Shown: positions 17,873-27,301, counted from the first letter of the stretch. The stretch: DNA of 64,000 bases from Ruminococcaceae bacterium KH2T8 (GCA_900111435.1 FOIY01000001.1:248001-312000); one strand, 5' to 3'. Translations and numbers: made by a program. Notes: generated by a model from the sequence alone, not told the origin.

Positions 17873-19534
17873 ATGGCTGAAAGTAAACATTTCATTCACG
17901 AGATCATCGACGAAGAATTAAAGGAAGGCGGCAGATGCTACGGCAAGAAGGTGCATACCCGTTTCCCGCCCGAGCCTAACGGCTACCTTCACATAGGTCA
18001 CGCCAAGGCACTCGAGATCGACTTCGGTACTGCAGAGCTCTACGGCGGTCTTTGTAACCTTCGTATGGATGACACGAATCCCACTAAGGAGGACGAAGAG
18101 TATGTAGATGCTATCAAGGAAGACATCAAGTGGCTCGGTCACGACTGGGGCGACAGATTCTTCTACGCATCCGAATACTTCGAGAAGATGTACGGTTTTG
18201 CCGTAGAACTCATAAAGAAGGGCCTTGCATATGTCTGCGAGCTCACACCCGAGCAGATGAAGGAGATGAGAGGCGATATCAATACTCCCGCTCAGAGCCC
18301 CTTCCGCGACAGACCCATCGAGGAGAGCCTTGATCTGTTCGAAAGAATGAGGAACGGCGAGTTCGAGGACGGTTCCATGACACTTCGTGCCAAGATCGAC
18401 CTCACATCCGGTAACTTCAACATGAGAGATCCCGTTATCTACAGGATCAACCGTCTTCCCCACCACAGAACGGGAACCGAGTGGTGCATCTACCCCATGT
18501 ATGACTTTGCTCATCCTATCGAGGATGCTCTCGAGGGTATCACACACTCCCTCTGCTCACTTGAGTTCGAGAACCACAGACCTCTTTACGACTGGGTCGT
18601 AAATAACATCTCCGTAGAGACAAAGCCCCGTCAGATCGAGTTCGCAAGACTCGGCATCACGCATACTGTCCTTTCAAAGAGAAAGCTCAGAAATCTCGTT
18701 GAGACCGGTCTCGTATCCGGATGGGACGATCCCCGTATGCCTACACTCTGCGGTCTCAGAAGACGCGGATATACACCTAAGTCCATCAGAGACTTCCACG
18801 AGAAGAACGGTGTATCCAAGGTAAATGCGGTAGTTGACTATGCTTTCCTCGAGTATTGCCTCAGGGAAGATCTTAATAAGACGGCTAACAGAGCAATGGC
18901 AGTCATCAATCCCATCAAGCTCGTTATCGATAACTACCCCGAAGGTCAGACAGAGAACTTCGAGGTCGAGAACAACCCCGAGGATCCCAATGCAGGAACA
19001 CGTACGGTATCCTTCTCAAGAGAACTCTGGATCGATAAGGAAGACTTTATGGAGGAACCCGCGAAGAAATACTTCCGCCTCTTCCCCGGTAACGAAGTAA
19101 GACTTAAGTCTGCTTATGTCATCAAGTGCGTAGGCTGCGATAAGGATGCTGACGGTAACGTTACATGCGTACATGCCACATACGATACTGAGAGCCGCGG
19201 AGGTAATACTGCTGACGGCAGAAAGATAAAGGCAACTATCCACTGGGTTGACCAGAAGACTGCACTCGATGCGGAGATCAGGCTCTATGACCGTCTCTTC
19301 ACAGTCGAAGCTCCGGATCTTGCCGATGTTAATTATCTTGACTTCATCAATCCCGACTGCCTTACGGTAGTAAACGGAGCAAAGGTAGAGGCTTCCCTTG
19401 CGAGCTGCAAGCCCGAAGACAGATTCCAGTTCCTGAGAGTCGGTTACTTCTGCGCAGACAACAAGGATTCAAAGCCCGATCATCTGGTTTTCAATAGAGC
19501 GGTATCGCTCAAAGACAGTTACAGACCCGAATAA
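17873..19534 (+). CDS. glnS: Glutaminyl-tRNA synthetase
   Basis: 553 residues, standard length, with catalytic and C-terminal beta-barrel anticodon domains. HIGH motif literally HIGH at 40-43 (PPEPNGYLHIGHAKA), KMSKS-type VLSKRKL near 267, and the YDF and ENHRPLYDW segments of GlnRS. RBS AGGAG is 7 nt before ATG. Directly downstream of gltX, so the two glutamate-family synthetases are co-expressed. Its presence implies direct Gln-tRNA charging; whether an amidotransferase (GatCAB) also exists cannot be told here. Confidence 0.96.
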   Translation: MAESKHFIHEIIDEELKEGGRCYGKKVHTRFPPEPNGYLHIGHAKALEIDFGTAELYGGLCNLRMDDTNPTKEDEEYVDAIKEDIKWLGHDWGDRFFYASEYFEKMYGFAVELIKKGLAYVCELTPEQMKEMRGDINTPAQSPFRDRPIEESLDLFERMRNGEFEDGSMTLRAKIDLTSGNFNMRDPVIYRINRLPHHRTGTEWCIYPMYDFAHPIEDALEGITHSLCSLEFENHRPLYDWVVNNISVETKPRQIEFARLGITHTVLSKRKLRNLVETGLVSGWDDPRMPTLCGLRRRGYTPKSIRDFHEKNGVSKVNAVVDYAFLEYCLREDLNKTANRAMAVINPIKLVIDNYPEGQTENFEVENNPEDPNAGTRTVSFSRELWIDKEDFMEEPAKKYFRLFPGNEVRLKSAYVIKCVGCDKDADGNVTCVHATYDTESRGGNTADGRKIKATIHWVDQKTALDAEIRLYDRLFTVEAPDLADVNYLDFINPDCLTVVNGAKVEASLASCKPEDRFQFLRVGYFCADNKDSKPDHLVFNRAVSLKDSYRPE

Positions 19535-19546
19535 GAGGAGGAAAAC

Positions 19547-20293
19547 ATGGACATCAGTTACGACACACTAAAAGAAAATGCGAAGAGCTCACTTGCAAAA
19601 GCCTATTGGCTCTCTGTAGGAGCATCTGCCGTAGTTACGGTATTAAGCGGCATAGGATCCGGACTTTCAAGCGGTTTTTCCAGAGCAGTGAACGGCGCTA
19701 CACAGGACTCGGATATGTCAGTAGGAGTCTTCATCCTGTTGATGTTCCTTTCACTTATCTGCATGACAGTATCGCTTGCAGTTACTCTTTGCCTTACCAA
19801 TATCCTTACGGTAGGACATACGAATTATTACCTGAAGCTTAGAAAAGGTACCGTTGATTTCATGGCGATCTTCGCAGGCTTTCAGAACGGCAACTACTCC
19901 AAGATATTCAAGGTGATGCTCAGAAAGACGATCTACTTAACCCTGTGGTACCTCCTCTTTATCATCCCCGGTATCATCATGGGACTTGCTTATTTCATGG
20001 TTGACTATATCGCAGCCGAGAATCCCGATATCGACTCTCAGAGAGCGATCGAGATCAGTAAGCAGACAATGGACGGCGAAAAGGCTAACCTCTTCGTTCT
20101 CCAGCTTTCATTCATCGGATGGATCCTTCTTACGATCTGCACATGCGGAATCGGTATGTATTTCCTTACACCCTACATGCAGGCTACATACACTGAGTTC
20201 TATGAGTACATGAAGGCAAAGGCGATCAATAACGGTATCGCTACACCCGAGGAGTTCGGCATCGTTCCCGGTGAACCTGCACCCGTTGTCTGA
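19547..20293 (+). CDS. DUF975 integral membrane protein
   Basis: 248 residues. The N-terminal LKENAKSSLAKAYW signature and four to five hydrophobic segments (about 24-44, 62-88, 127-150, 190-218) match the DUF975 family, common in Clostridia and of unknown function. GAGGAGG precedes ATG 19547, and the gene lies 12 nt after glnS, so it may read through from that operon. A weak hairpin follows at 20327-20360. Confidence 0.85.
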   Translation: MDISYDTLKENAKSSLAKAYWLSVGASAVVTVLSGIGSGLSSGFSRAVNGATQDSDMSVGVFILLMFLSLICMTVSLAVTLCLTNILTVGHTNYYLKLRKGTVDFMAIFAGFQNGNYSKIFKVMLRKTIYLTLWYLLFIIPGIIMGLAYFMVDYIAAENPDIDSQRAIEISKQTMDGEKANLFVLQLSFIGWILLTICTCGIGMYFLTPYMQATYTEFYEYMKAKAINNGIATPEEFGIVPGEPAPVV

Positions 20294-20326
20294 TAACAGA
20301 TAAGCACTAATATATAACTACAATAT

Positions 20327-20364
20327 ATCGGAGGTCAGATCGTATGATACGGCCTCCGATTTCT
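20327..20364 (+). terminator. Possible weak terminator after the first DUF975 gene
   Basis: A stem ATCGGAGG/CCTCCGAT, extendable by GTC/GGC, with a 14-18-nt loop. It is followed by only TTTCTATT, so termination may be partial. Confidence 0.5.
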
Positions 20365-20365
20365 A

Positions 20366-20395
20366 TTGCTAAAATATATTTTATTGTGATAATAT
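20366..20395 (+). promoter_or_regulatory. Candidate promoter for the second DUF975 locus
   Basis: TTGCTA (20366-20371), 18-nt spacer, TAATAT (20390-20395), about 25 nt upstream of ATG 20421. Confidence 0.45.
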
Positions 20396-20420
20396 ACCCT
20401 CATTGAGGGGGATAGATGTT

Positions 20421-20639
20421 ATGTTTGATTCGGAATTATGCAAGTCCGAAGCTCGCGAGAGCCTGCGGAAGAGTTATTGGGGTGCCGTAGGAGTTTCATT
20501 CCTTTATGTCATTTTGGCAGGTATTCCCGACTTTACCATCAATCTGCTAAGAACCTACACTAATATGTTCGAGGTCTATCCTTCCGTAAACAGTATGAAC
20601 GGAGGTGATAAGGTCTTTTCCCGGCAGGAAAAGGATTGA
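20421..20639 (+). pseudogene. Truncated DUF975 remnant
   Basis: A 72-residue frame. Its first 40 residues (KSEARESLRKSYWGAVGVSF) match the start of the DUF975 protein at 19547. After one membrane segment it ends in an unrelated charged tail (GGDKVFSRQEKD). GGGGGA lies about 11 nt before ATG 20421. The leader GGGGGA...TGTTATGTT recurs before the next gene at 20711, as expected if a tandem duplicate lost most of its body. It could still be a translated small membrane protein, but a decayed copy is more likely. Confidence 0.55.
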
Positions 20640-20710
20640 TCCGATCTCAAAAAGATCGATATAAAAAGAATCAATATAGGCTAACACATGGAACAAGGGG
20701 GAGTTTTGTT

Positions 20711-21679
20711 ATGTTCAGTGCAGCACTTAATTACATCAGTCGCGGAAACGCGAAAATGAAAGGCAAAAAGCCGATGTTATACATCGTTCTCGTGATCGCG
20801 TATATCATCAGCATCGTACCTAATCTGGTACTCTTGTGCATCCCGTCATTCAGGGACTACTACGGTGACGGTTTCGAGTTGATCGGAGCTTATATCCAGA
20901 ATGACCAGGATACTATCGACCGCCTTAACGGCAAGACCAATGAAGACGAGAATGTCTACAAGAGCCAGGGACAGCTCATGGCCGAAGAATATGAGGCCAA
21001 AAATCAGAAGAATGCCATCCAGAGGATCACGGGCTCCATGAATACCGTTAACTTCATCTACGACGCCGTAGTTACGAATGTAGTTCAGATCGGTATCGCG
21101 GCGATCTTCATCGGTGTCGGAAAGAAGACTGTAGGCGTCAGGGATATGTTCTCAGGCTTTACTGAGGGCAACTATTTCTCAAAGATGATCTCTGTCGCAC
21201 TCAAAAAGCTCGCAGTTAAGGTCGCATATGCATTCTGTATCATTCCGGGCATCTTCCTGAACTATGCGCTCTTCATGGTAGAGTATCTGATGGCAGACGA
21301 TCCGAAGCTCACATTCACAAGATCATGGGAGATCAGCTGGCAGGCTACAAAAGGCTATAAGCTCAAGCTATTCATCATCGATCTCATCTTCGGCGCTCCT
21401 ATCTATATCGGGTTCATCGCAATAGTCGCATATCTTAAGATATTGCCTCCGACAGATGACCCGGCTAAGATCATCTTACCGATGCTCTTTACACTGGCGG
21501 CAGTTGTCATCGCCGGCATTATCCTTCTTCCCTACAGGAAGGCAGCAGAGTCTGAAGTCTATGCAGACGCTAAGGCAGATGCAAAGTCTTACGGCATCAT
21601 CAGAAGAGGTTTCGAGCTCTTTGATGAGACAGATATCGAGGATACGGACGGACCTCGCATGACATATTTCGTCGGCTGA
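20711..21679 (+). CDS. DUF975-type membrane protein
   Basis: 322 residues with ATG 20711 preceded by GGGGGAG 7 nt upstream; the open frame back to 20636 lacks a ribosome site. A membrane segment at about 23-45 is followed by a large polar loop (about 55-125), then four segments in the C-terminal half (FIYDAVVTNVVQIGIAAIFI, KLAVKVAYAFCIIPGIFLNYALFMVEYLM, a segment near 240, and LPMLFTLAAVVIAGIILLPY). The GFTEGNYFSKM and MVEYLMADDP stretches match the neighbouring DUF975 gene. Role unknown. It ends at a strong terminator. Confidence 0.8.
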   Translation: MFSAALNYISRGNAKMKGKKPMLYIVLVIAYIISIVPNLVLLCIPSFRDYYGDGFELIGAYIQNDQDTIDRLNGKTNEDENVYKSQGQLMAEEYEAKNQKNAIQRITGSMNTVNFIYDAVVTNVVQIGIAAIFIGVGKKTVGVRDMFSGFTEGNYFSKMISVALKKLAVKVAYAFCIIPGIFLNYALFMVEYLMADDPKLTFTRSWEISWQATKGYKLKLFIIDLIFGAPIYIGFIAIVAYLKILPPTDDPAKIILPMLFTLAAVVIAGIILLPYRKAAESEVYADAKADAKSYGIIRRGFELFDETDIEDTDGPRMTYFVG

Positions 21680-21700
21680 TAACAATATAGTCTTATATAG

Positions 21701-21729
21701 AACAGGCGGTCCTAGAGCCGCCTGTTTTT
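21701..21729 (+). terminator. Rho-independent terminator
   Basis: Perfect 9-bp stem AACAGGCGG/CCGCCTGTT, 8-nt loop, then TTT. It lies 22 nt after the DUF975 stop. Confidence 0.9.
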
Positions 21730-21914
21730 ATCTGTCCGGATAATTGAACTATACTCATCGCAGATCAAACAACACCGCCTCACAAACGGAAACCACTTCT
21801 TACACTTCTGCACCAAAATACTTACATTTTGCTATTCACACGGAAACTATAACGAGCGTTATTGACCAATAATCGTCAACAATTGATCAATAACAAAAAG
21901 TCTCTGATATCTCT
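21730..21914. other. Gene-free stretch, nothing recognised
   Basis: Together with the terminator before it and the promoter after it, this fills a 309-bp gap. It is AT-rich and holds short repeats of TTGACCAATAAT/TTGATCAATAAC character at about 21862-21895, which may be a regulator site. No gene or RNA is supported. Confidence 0.4.
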
Positions 21915-21943
21915 TTGACACACTCAGGGTCGATTGTTATCAT
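21915..21943 (+). promoter_or_regulatory. Strong sigma-A-type promoter
   Basis: A perfect TTGACA (21915-21920), a 17-nt spacer and TATCAT (21938-21943), 45 nt upstream of the small secreted protein gene. Confidence 0.75.
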
Positions 21944-21988
21944 CGTCGCTACATGGCCATGGAATAAAGATAAAGGATTAGGAGAATC

Positions 21989-22390
21989 ATGAAAAGATTT
22001 ATCACAAAGATCGCAGCCGTTGCATGTACTTTAACCATCTTCGGTTCGCTTACGGCTTTCTCGGCAGAGACAGTAGCACCTCAGAATGATATTGCAGGAA
22101 CTCATATCTGCATACAGAATCGTGCTTACGATGACAGGCCTCATTACCATACACCTGAAGGCAGAAGAACCTGGACAGGCGATTGGGAGTATTACGATGA
22201 CGGAGACTGGAAGCTTTCCGGATGGAACCAGTTGTGCCGTTACAGATATCGCGATACTCATTATTATTGCCTTGTCTGCGGACGTGAGTATATGCTCCAC
22301 AGAGAACTGCAGGTTCAGTACTCCAACTGGTGGGGTGGCAATGTAACTGATTGGTATTACTGGGGCGAAAACGACATCGATTTGTTGTGA
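21989..22390 (+). CDS. Small secreted protein, Trp/Tyr/His-rich, unknown function
   Basis: 133 residues. A classic signal peptide (MKRFITKIAAVACTLTIFG, cleavage after AFSA) should release a mature chain of about 107 residues. The mature part is very rich in Trp, Tyr, Arg and His, with Cys residues at about 41, 83, 94 and 97 including CLVC. That could be a metal site or disulfides (inference). RBS AGGAG is 4 nt from ATG. A near-consensus promoter and a bidirectional terminator make it a self-contained, probably well expressed gene. No family recognised. Confidence 0.75.
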   Translation: MKRFITKIAAVACTLTIFGSLTAFSAETVAPQNDIAGTHICIQNRAYDDRPHYHTPEGRRTWTGDWEYYDDGDWKLSGWNQLCRYRYRDTHYYCLVCGREYMLHRELQVQYSNWWGGNVTDWYYWGENDIDLL

Positions 22391-22420
22391 TATCGATGTA
22401 AGATTAAAAATGCACTTAAG

Positions 22421-22450
22421 AAAAGCCATCTCGCAAGAGATGGCTTTTTT
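22421..22450. terminator. Bidirectional terminator between convergent genes
   Basis: Stem AAGCCATCTC/GAGATGGCTT with a GCAA tetraloop, followed by TTTTTTCTT on the plus strand and TTTTCTT on the minus strand. It serves the genes ending at 22390 and 22452. Confidence 0.9.
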
Positions 22451-22451
22451 C

Positions 22452-23891
22452 TTATTCTGCAGCAGGTGCGACGTCTTCGATCGGGACGACACCATAAGCG
22501 AAAGCGTCCTCTTCTCCGACCGGAGTATATTCATAAACGATATAAGTATCAGCAACAAATATCCTTACGATACTGATGTCCTCAAATGTATGAAGTACTA
22601 TCTGGTTGGAACCGTCAGCATCAGAGATCGTGAGGTCTGCCCTCTCGGGTTCGCCCTCTTCCTGATCCTTATAAGGAGTCCTGTCGATGTAGTAGATATT
22701 CTCACCGTTGATGTTGACCGTAGGCTGAGATGTCGAATAAGGAGCAGTAACAACGGAAAGGCTGTACTTACCCGAATTACCGATCATCGCAGGATAGAGC
22801 TCACTTGAATATACGACATGAGGTGCATAGAGCTCGCCTGCGGCAAGATCCATATTATCCGATATAGCTACCCTTCTTACATCGTACCAGCCGTTACTTG
22901 AAGCCGAGTATGTGATGTAGTAGACCATACCATTCTTAACACCCAGGAATGTCTTGAACATCGTAAGCTCGGGTGTATCGTGGAATCTCGTCTCAGAGAT
23001 CGAGCCTGTCGATACATCGTACTTTACGAGGATATGCTCGGAGCTGTCCTCTTCATTAGCCGCCAGGAACAGGATGTTATTTCCGTCAAGGCACATGGGA
23101 GATGATTCGATCATCTTATAATCGGAACTTATGACTTCGATCTCACCGTTTCCGTCGATCACACAGAATGCATCATTGATGTCGCGATCGTAGAAATAGA
23201 CCTTATCATTCACGCTTACTGCGGAATTGAAGTTATTGGAGATCTGTGAATAGAAATCAACATTGAGTTCACGCTCTTCCTTGCCGTAGATACCGAAAGA
23301 TGAAACGCTGTTACCCTTTACGAGCGATACGACACCGAGGATAAGCACAACTGCGATGATGGCGGTAGCAACGATACGGGCAGGACCTTCGTAGATCTTA
23401 TTGACCGTATAGTACTTCTTTCTCATGGACTTATAGTTGATCGTCTTAAATACCGCACAAAGGAGCCAGTAGACACATACTGCCAGAAATCCGATAAATC
23501 CGATTGCTTCCGAATCAACTCCCGCCTTACATGCGAAAGGAAGAGTGATGAAATACCATGCACCCGAGAAAGATCCGATAAAATCGGCCGAGATCTCAAG
23601 GATAAGTCCTGCAGAATTATTCTTGAGCTTTCCCGTATTATTCATGCACATAAGATGCGAGAGTACGTTAAATACGATGACCGTACCCATGGCGATAAGG
23701 AGCAGCGCATTCATGAGCCTATAAGATATAAAGGATGTGACCGGCGCGGACTCCGTGAAGAACATCGCGAAAGCATTCTTCGCGTCAGTCTCGAAAGCGG
23801 ATCCGTTCTTTATCGTAAAAAAGATGATGATCGCCGCAAGGACGATATTAAGTATCCTTAAAGGAAGTAATTTCTCATATTTATTCTTCAT
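22452..23891 (-). CDS. Membrane protein with extracellular beta-propeller-like domain
   Basis: 479 residues from ATG 23891, 1 nt past the galM stop (TGACATG). Four to five membrane segments lie in the first 200 residues (about 10-28, 45-75, 92-115, 120-145, 175-195). A C-terminal domain (about 215-479) follows, built of repeated strands such as VNDKVYFYDRDI, DGNNILFLAANE, KNGMVYYITY and NGENIYYIDR. These resemble the DUF5050-type propeller of clostridial surface proteins. Last gene of the ppx-ppk-galM transcript. A sensory or wall-monitoring role is possible but unproven. Confidence 0.65.
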   Translation of the reverse strand: MKNKYEKLLPLRILNIVLAAIIIFFTIKNGSAFETDAKNAFAMFFTESAPVTSFISYRLMNALLLIAMGTVIVFNVLSHLMCMNNTGKLKNNSAGLILEISADFIGSFSGAWYFITLPFACKAGVDSEAIGFIGFLAVCVYWLLCAVFKTINYKSMRKKYYTVNKIYEGPARIVATAIIAVVLILGVVSLVKGNSVSSFGIYGKEERELNVDFYSQISNNFNSAVSVNDKVYFYDRDINDAFCVIDGNGEIEVISSDYKMIESSPMCLDGNNILFLAANEEDSSEHILVKYDVSTGSISETRFHDTPELTMFKTFLGVKNGMVYYITYSASSNGWYDVRRVAISDNMDLAAGELYAPHVVYSSELYPAMIGNSGKYSLSVVTAPYSTSQPTVNINGENIYYIDRTPYKDQEEGEPERADLTISDADGSNQIVLHTFEDISIVRIFVADTYIVYEYTPVGEEDAFAYGVVPIEDVAPAAE

Positions 23892-23892
23892 G

Positions 23893-24984
23893 TCAGCTGA
23901 ACCTGTAACCGCAAACGTGGTAAGCGGTCTTTCCCGCATCTATAAGCGGCGACTCAAAGCCGGGGACATTGACTGCATTGGGATACATCTGAGCCTCAAG
24001 ACAGATCGCGCCGTACTGCTTATACGGGATATCTCCTTTCTGATTGTTACCTGCAAGATGATTTCCCGCATAGATCTGAAGTCCCGGCATATCCGTTAAG
24101 ACTTCCATGACTCGTGACGACCTGTCGTCCTTAAGAGTTGCTACAAGGTTGAACTTACCTCTTTCGCCGTTGACGCAGAAGTTCTGGTCGATACCGAGCG
24201 AATCATGAGTCTGCTCATTATCGAGAGTCAGCACCTGACTTACGGGAGCACCTTTCCTGAAGTCAAAGATCGTTCCTTCGACATCGATATACTCACCGTT
24301 AGGGCAGGCCTTAACTTTCTTCGTTACCTTATCGGCATCGATCTGCAGGATACTATTTCCGACATATCCCGAGTTATGTCCGCCGAGATTAAAATACGAA
24401 TGGTTGGTCGGACTGAAGATAGTCTTCTTATCAGCCGTAGCCTTATAAAGGATCAGGAGCGTCCTGTCCTTGAGCCACCCGTAGAGTACATATGAATCGA
24501 GGTTACCCGGGAAGCTGCAGGCTCCGTCAGGCGATACATAGTGAAGTAGAACCGCATCACCTTCGACATCAACGATACCCGAGATACCGGAAGCCTTGAT
24601 GATCTCATTTGCCTCAGCGGAAGAGATGACCTTGCTGTCCCAGAATACATTCTGATAAGAAGGCGATCCTCCGTGGAGGTTATTGCCGAAATCGTTATTC
24701 GGTGCCTCGTACTTAACGCCGTCGATCTCATATCTCGTATTAGCTATACGATTTGCGGATCTTCCGACGACAGCACCGTGATTGGCGCCATCATCCATAT
24801 ATTCGTCGAGGTCCTTAAGTCCCAGCATGATGTCGGCGATATTGCCGTCCTTATCGGGGATATAAAGTTCCGCTATCCTTGCTCCGTATTCTATGATCTT
24901 TGCGCTCGCTCCCCAGCTGCTCTCTATCGTGAGAGCCTTGCAGGACGAGCTCTTTCCCACATATTCTTCAGTTGTTACACCCAT
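23893..24984 (-). CDS. galM: Aldose 1-epimerase (galactose mutarotase)
   Basis: 363 residues. Interconverts alpha and beta anomers of galactose/glucose. Conserved pieces: GRSANRIANTRY, NLHGG, the catalytic His in NHSYFNLGG and the catalytic Glu in LEAQMYPNA, with family-typical length. The start at ATG 24984 is supported by AAGGA 7 nt upstream and by the 13-nt gap after ppk; the longer frame overlaps ppk by 80 nt. The link to polyphosphate genes is probably by transcription only. Confidence 0.93.
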   Translation of the reverse strand: MGVTTEEYVGKSSSCKALTIESSWGASAKIIEYGARIAELYIPDKDGNIADIMLGLKDLDEYMDDGANHGAVVGRSANRIANTRYEIDGVKYEAPNNDFGNNLHGGSPSYQNVFWDSKVISSAEANEIIKASGISGIVDVEGDAVLLHYVSPDGACSFPGNLDSYVLYGWLKDRTLLILYKATADKKTIFSPTNHSYFNLGGHNSGYVGNSILQIDADKVTKKVKACPNGEYIDVEGTIFDFRKGAPVSQVLTLDNEQTHDSLGIDQNFCVNGERGKFNLVATLKDDRSSRVMEVLTDMPGLQIYAGNHLAGNNQKGDIPYKQYGAICLEAQMYPNAVNVPGFESPLIDAGKTAYHVCGYRFS

Positions 24985-24997
24985 TATTGTTTCCTTC

Positions 24998-27301
24998 TCA
25001 TTCGTCTGCAGAAGTGGCAGGCTCGAATGCCGTGACATTATTCGCTTCATATCTGTAAGCGACCGCCTCATCGGCAAGCTCGATGAGCCTCTCCTGACTG
25101 TCGAGTTTTACTTTACCACGAAGATCGAGTTTATGGTAGGTTCCGTCTTCGCTCAAGTAGTGTGCCCTGATCGTATCGTTGAGCTCGACCTCGAGCACTT
25201 CGATGACTCTCGCGCGGCAGTCCTTATCCTCGATCGGGAACATGAGCTCTACTCGCCTGTCGAGGTTTCGGGGCATCCAGTCCGCGGATGCGAGGTATAT
25301 GTCCTCGTGACCTTCGTTATAGAAATAGAATATCCTTGAATGTTCGAGGAATCTTCCCGTTATCGATCTTACTGTGATATTCTCGCTCATGCCCGGGACG
25401 CCTGCCCTAAGGCAGCAGATACCTCTTACGATGAGGTCGATATGAACGCCTGCGCAGGACGCCTTATAGAGTTCCTCTATAACGGTACCGTCAACCAGTG
25501 AATTGATCTTGGCTACGATCCTTGCGGGCTTACCTGCCTTGGCATTATCGGCTTCCCTTCTGATCTTCTTAACGAAATAATCCTTGAGCCAGATAGGTGC
25601 CGGGATGAGCCTTCTCCATGTCTGAGGGATGGAATATCCGGACAGCATATTAAAGAACTCGGAAGCATCTTCGCCAAAGCTCTCGGACGCAGTAAAGAAT
25701 CCGAGGTCCGTATATATCTTCGCTGTGATGTCGTTATAGTTACCGGTACCCAAATGCAGATACCTTCTGATACCGTCTTCCTCTCTTCTTACTACGAGAG
25801 TGATCTTACTGTGCGTCTTAAGACCTACGAGGCCGTAGATAACGTGGCATCCGGCATTCTCAAGCGTCTTTGCCCAGTTGATATTATTCTCCTCGTCGAA
25901 TCTCGCCTTGAGCTCAACCAAGACCATGACCTGCTTACCGTTTCTTGCCGCTTCGAGAAGAGATGCGATGATCGGAGATCTCGCGGATACGCGGTAGAGA
26001 GTCTGCTTGATCGCAAGTACATTGGGATCGACTGCCGCCTGCCTTACGAACTCCAATACGGGATCGAAGCTCTCATAAGGATGGTGGACGATCCTGTCCT
26101 TCTCTCTTATCTGATCGAAGATGTTATCGAGACTCTCGCCGAACATCGAAGGCGCGGCGGGTACATGATCGGGATAACGAAGCTCCTTATAGGATTCCTT
26201 TCCGAGAGCAGAATTGATCTTCGAAAGGAACGTCAGGTCGATGGGACCCGATACGCTGAAGATATCCTCTTCCCTGATACGAAGCTCTGTCACGATGAAC
26301 TCCAAAAGCTCGGGATCTGTATCCTCTTCGACTTCAAGCCTGATTATCGATCCGAACCTTCTCTTTCGAACCTGCTCCTCGATCTCCTTGAGAAGATCCT
26401 CAGCCTCATCTTCGTCGATATCAAGATCGGCATTACGCATTACTCTGTAGCAGCCCGATGCCAATACTTTCTTGTTCAGGAAGAGCATATTGAGATTTGC
26501 CTTTATTATCTGCTCAATGGGAACGAAGAACACTTCATCACCACTCGTGGTCTTATAAAGCCTCGGAACGACATTCGGGATCTGCAAAGTCGCATAGCTT
26601 ACTTCATTTGCATCTTCTTCGCTGTCCTTATCCTTGGCGGACGAGAGATTGCCTGCACCCTCGAGCATGACGCACATATTGAGCATCCTGTTATAGATAA
26701 GAGGGAAAGGTCTTGATGCATCTACCGCCATTGGTGTCAGGATCGGATAAAGTACCGTCTCGAAATAATCGTCGCAGTCATCCTTTAAGGCTTTCGGAAG
26801 GTCGGAATAGTCACAGATATTGATCTTTTCCTGCTTGAGCGCAGGGACCAATGATCTGTTGAATGTCGAATACATGAGAGCCATCGACTCTCTGGTCTTC
26901 TCATCGATCCTTATGAGCTGCTCCTCGATCGTCATGCCGGCGATATCCTTCTGGGTATAGTCGACACTTGCCATATCGCGAAGTGAAGCTACTCGTACGA
27001 TATAGAACTCGTCGAGATTAGATGCTGTGATCGCAAGGAAGTTGAGCCTTTCGAGCAGAGGATTCTTTGTATCCCTTGCCTCGTGAAGGACACGGTCGTT
27101 AAACTCGAGCCAGCTGAGCTCTCTGTTAAAGAACTTGGCAGACGCTATATCTATCGGCTTTATCTTAGAAGATCTTTTTTCCTTTGAAGGCTTCTTCGAA
27201 GCGCTCTTTGCTGCCGTCTTCTTTGCAGGTGCCTTAGCCTTCTGCTTTGACTTTGCTGATGCCGCAGTCTTCTTCACGGCTTTCTTATCGCCTTGTGCCA
27301 T
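24998..27301 (-). CDS. ppk: Polyphosphate kinase 1 with a Lys/Ala-rich N-terminal tail
   Basis: 767 residues. Polymerises the gamma-phosphate of ATP into polyphosphate, reversibly. The core starts at FFNRELSWLEFN (about 57-68). The phosphorylated His lies in GLKTHSKITLVVRR, with HLGTGNYND and SADWMPRNLDRRVE downstream. Residues 1-48 form an added tail with 17 lysines plus many Ala and Ser, like the C-terminal tail of histone H1 and absent from standard PPK1 (about 690-720 residues). It follows ppx with no intergenic base. The tail may bind polyphosphate or nucleic acid (inference). Confidence 0.94.
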   Translation of the reverse strand: MAQGDKKAVKKTAASAKSKQKAKAPAKKTAAKSASKKPSKEKRSSKIKPIDIASAKFFNRELSWLEFNDRVLHEARDTKNPLLERLNFLAITASNLDEFYIVRVASLRDMASVDYTQKDIAGMTIEEQLIRIDEKTRESMALMYSTFNRSLVPALKQEKINICDYSDLPKALKDDCDDYFETVLYPILTPMAVDASRPFPLIYNRMLNMCVMLEGAGNLSSAKDKDSEEDANEVSYATLQIPNVVPRLYKTTSGDEVFFVPIEQIIKANLNMLFLNKKVLASGCYRVMRNADLDIDEDEAEDLLKEIEEQVRKRRFGSIIRLEVEEDTDPELLEFIVTELRIREEDIFSVSGPIDLTFLSKINSALGKESYKELRYPDHVPAAPSMFGESLDNIFDQIREKDRIVHHPYESFDPVLEFVRQAAVDPNVLAIKQTLYRVSARSPIIASLLEAARNGKQVMVLVELKARFDEENNINWAKTLENAGCHVIYGLVGLKTHSKITLVVRREEDGIRRYLHLGTGNYNDITAKIYTDLGFFTASESFGEDASEFFNMLSGYSIPQTWRRLIPAPIWLKDYFVKKIRREADNAKAGKPARIVAKINSLVDGTVIEELYKASCAGVHIDLIVRGICCLRAGVPGMSENITVRSITGRFLEHSRIFYFYNEGHEDIYLASADWMPRNLDRRVELMFPIEDKDCRARVIEVLEVELNDTIRAHYLSEDGTYHKLDLRGKVKLDSQERLIELADEAVAYRYEANNVTAFEPATSADE

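Noticed and set aside
25754-26716. Long opposite-strand frame within ppk (320 codons)
   Set aside because: Mirror frame of a highly conserved enzyme; no ribosome site or family resemblance.
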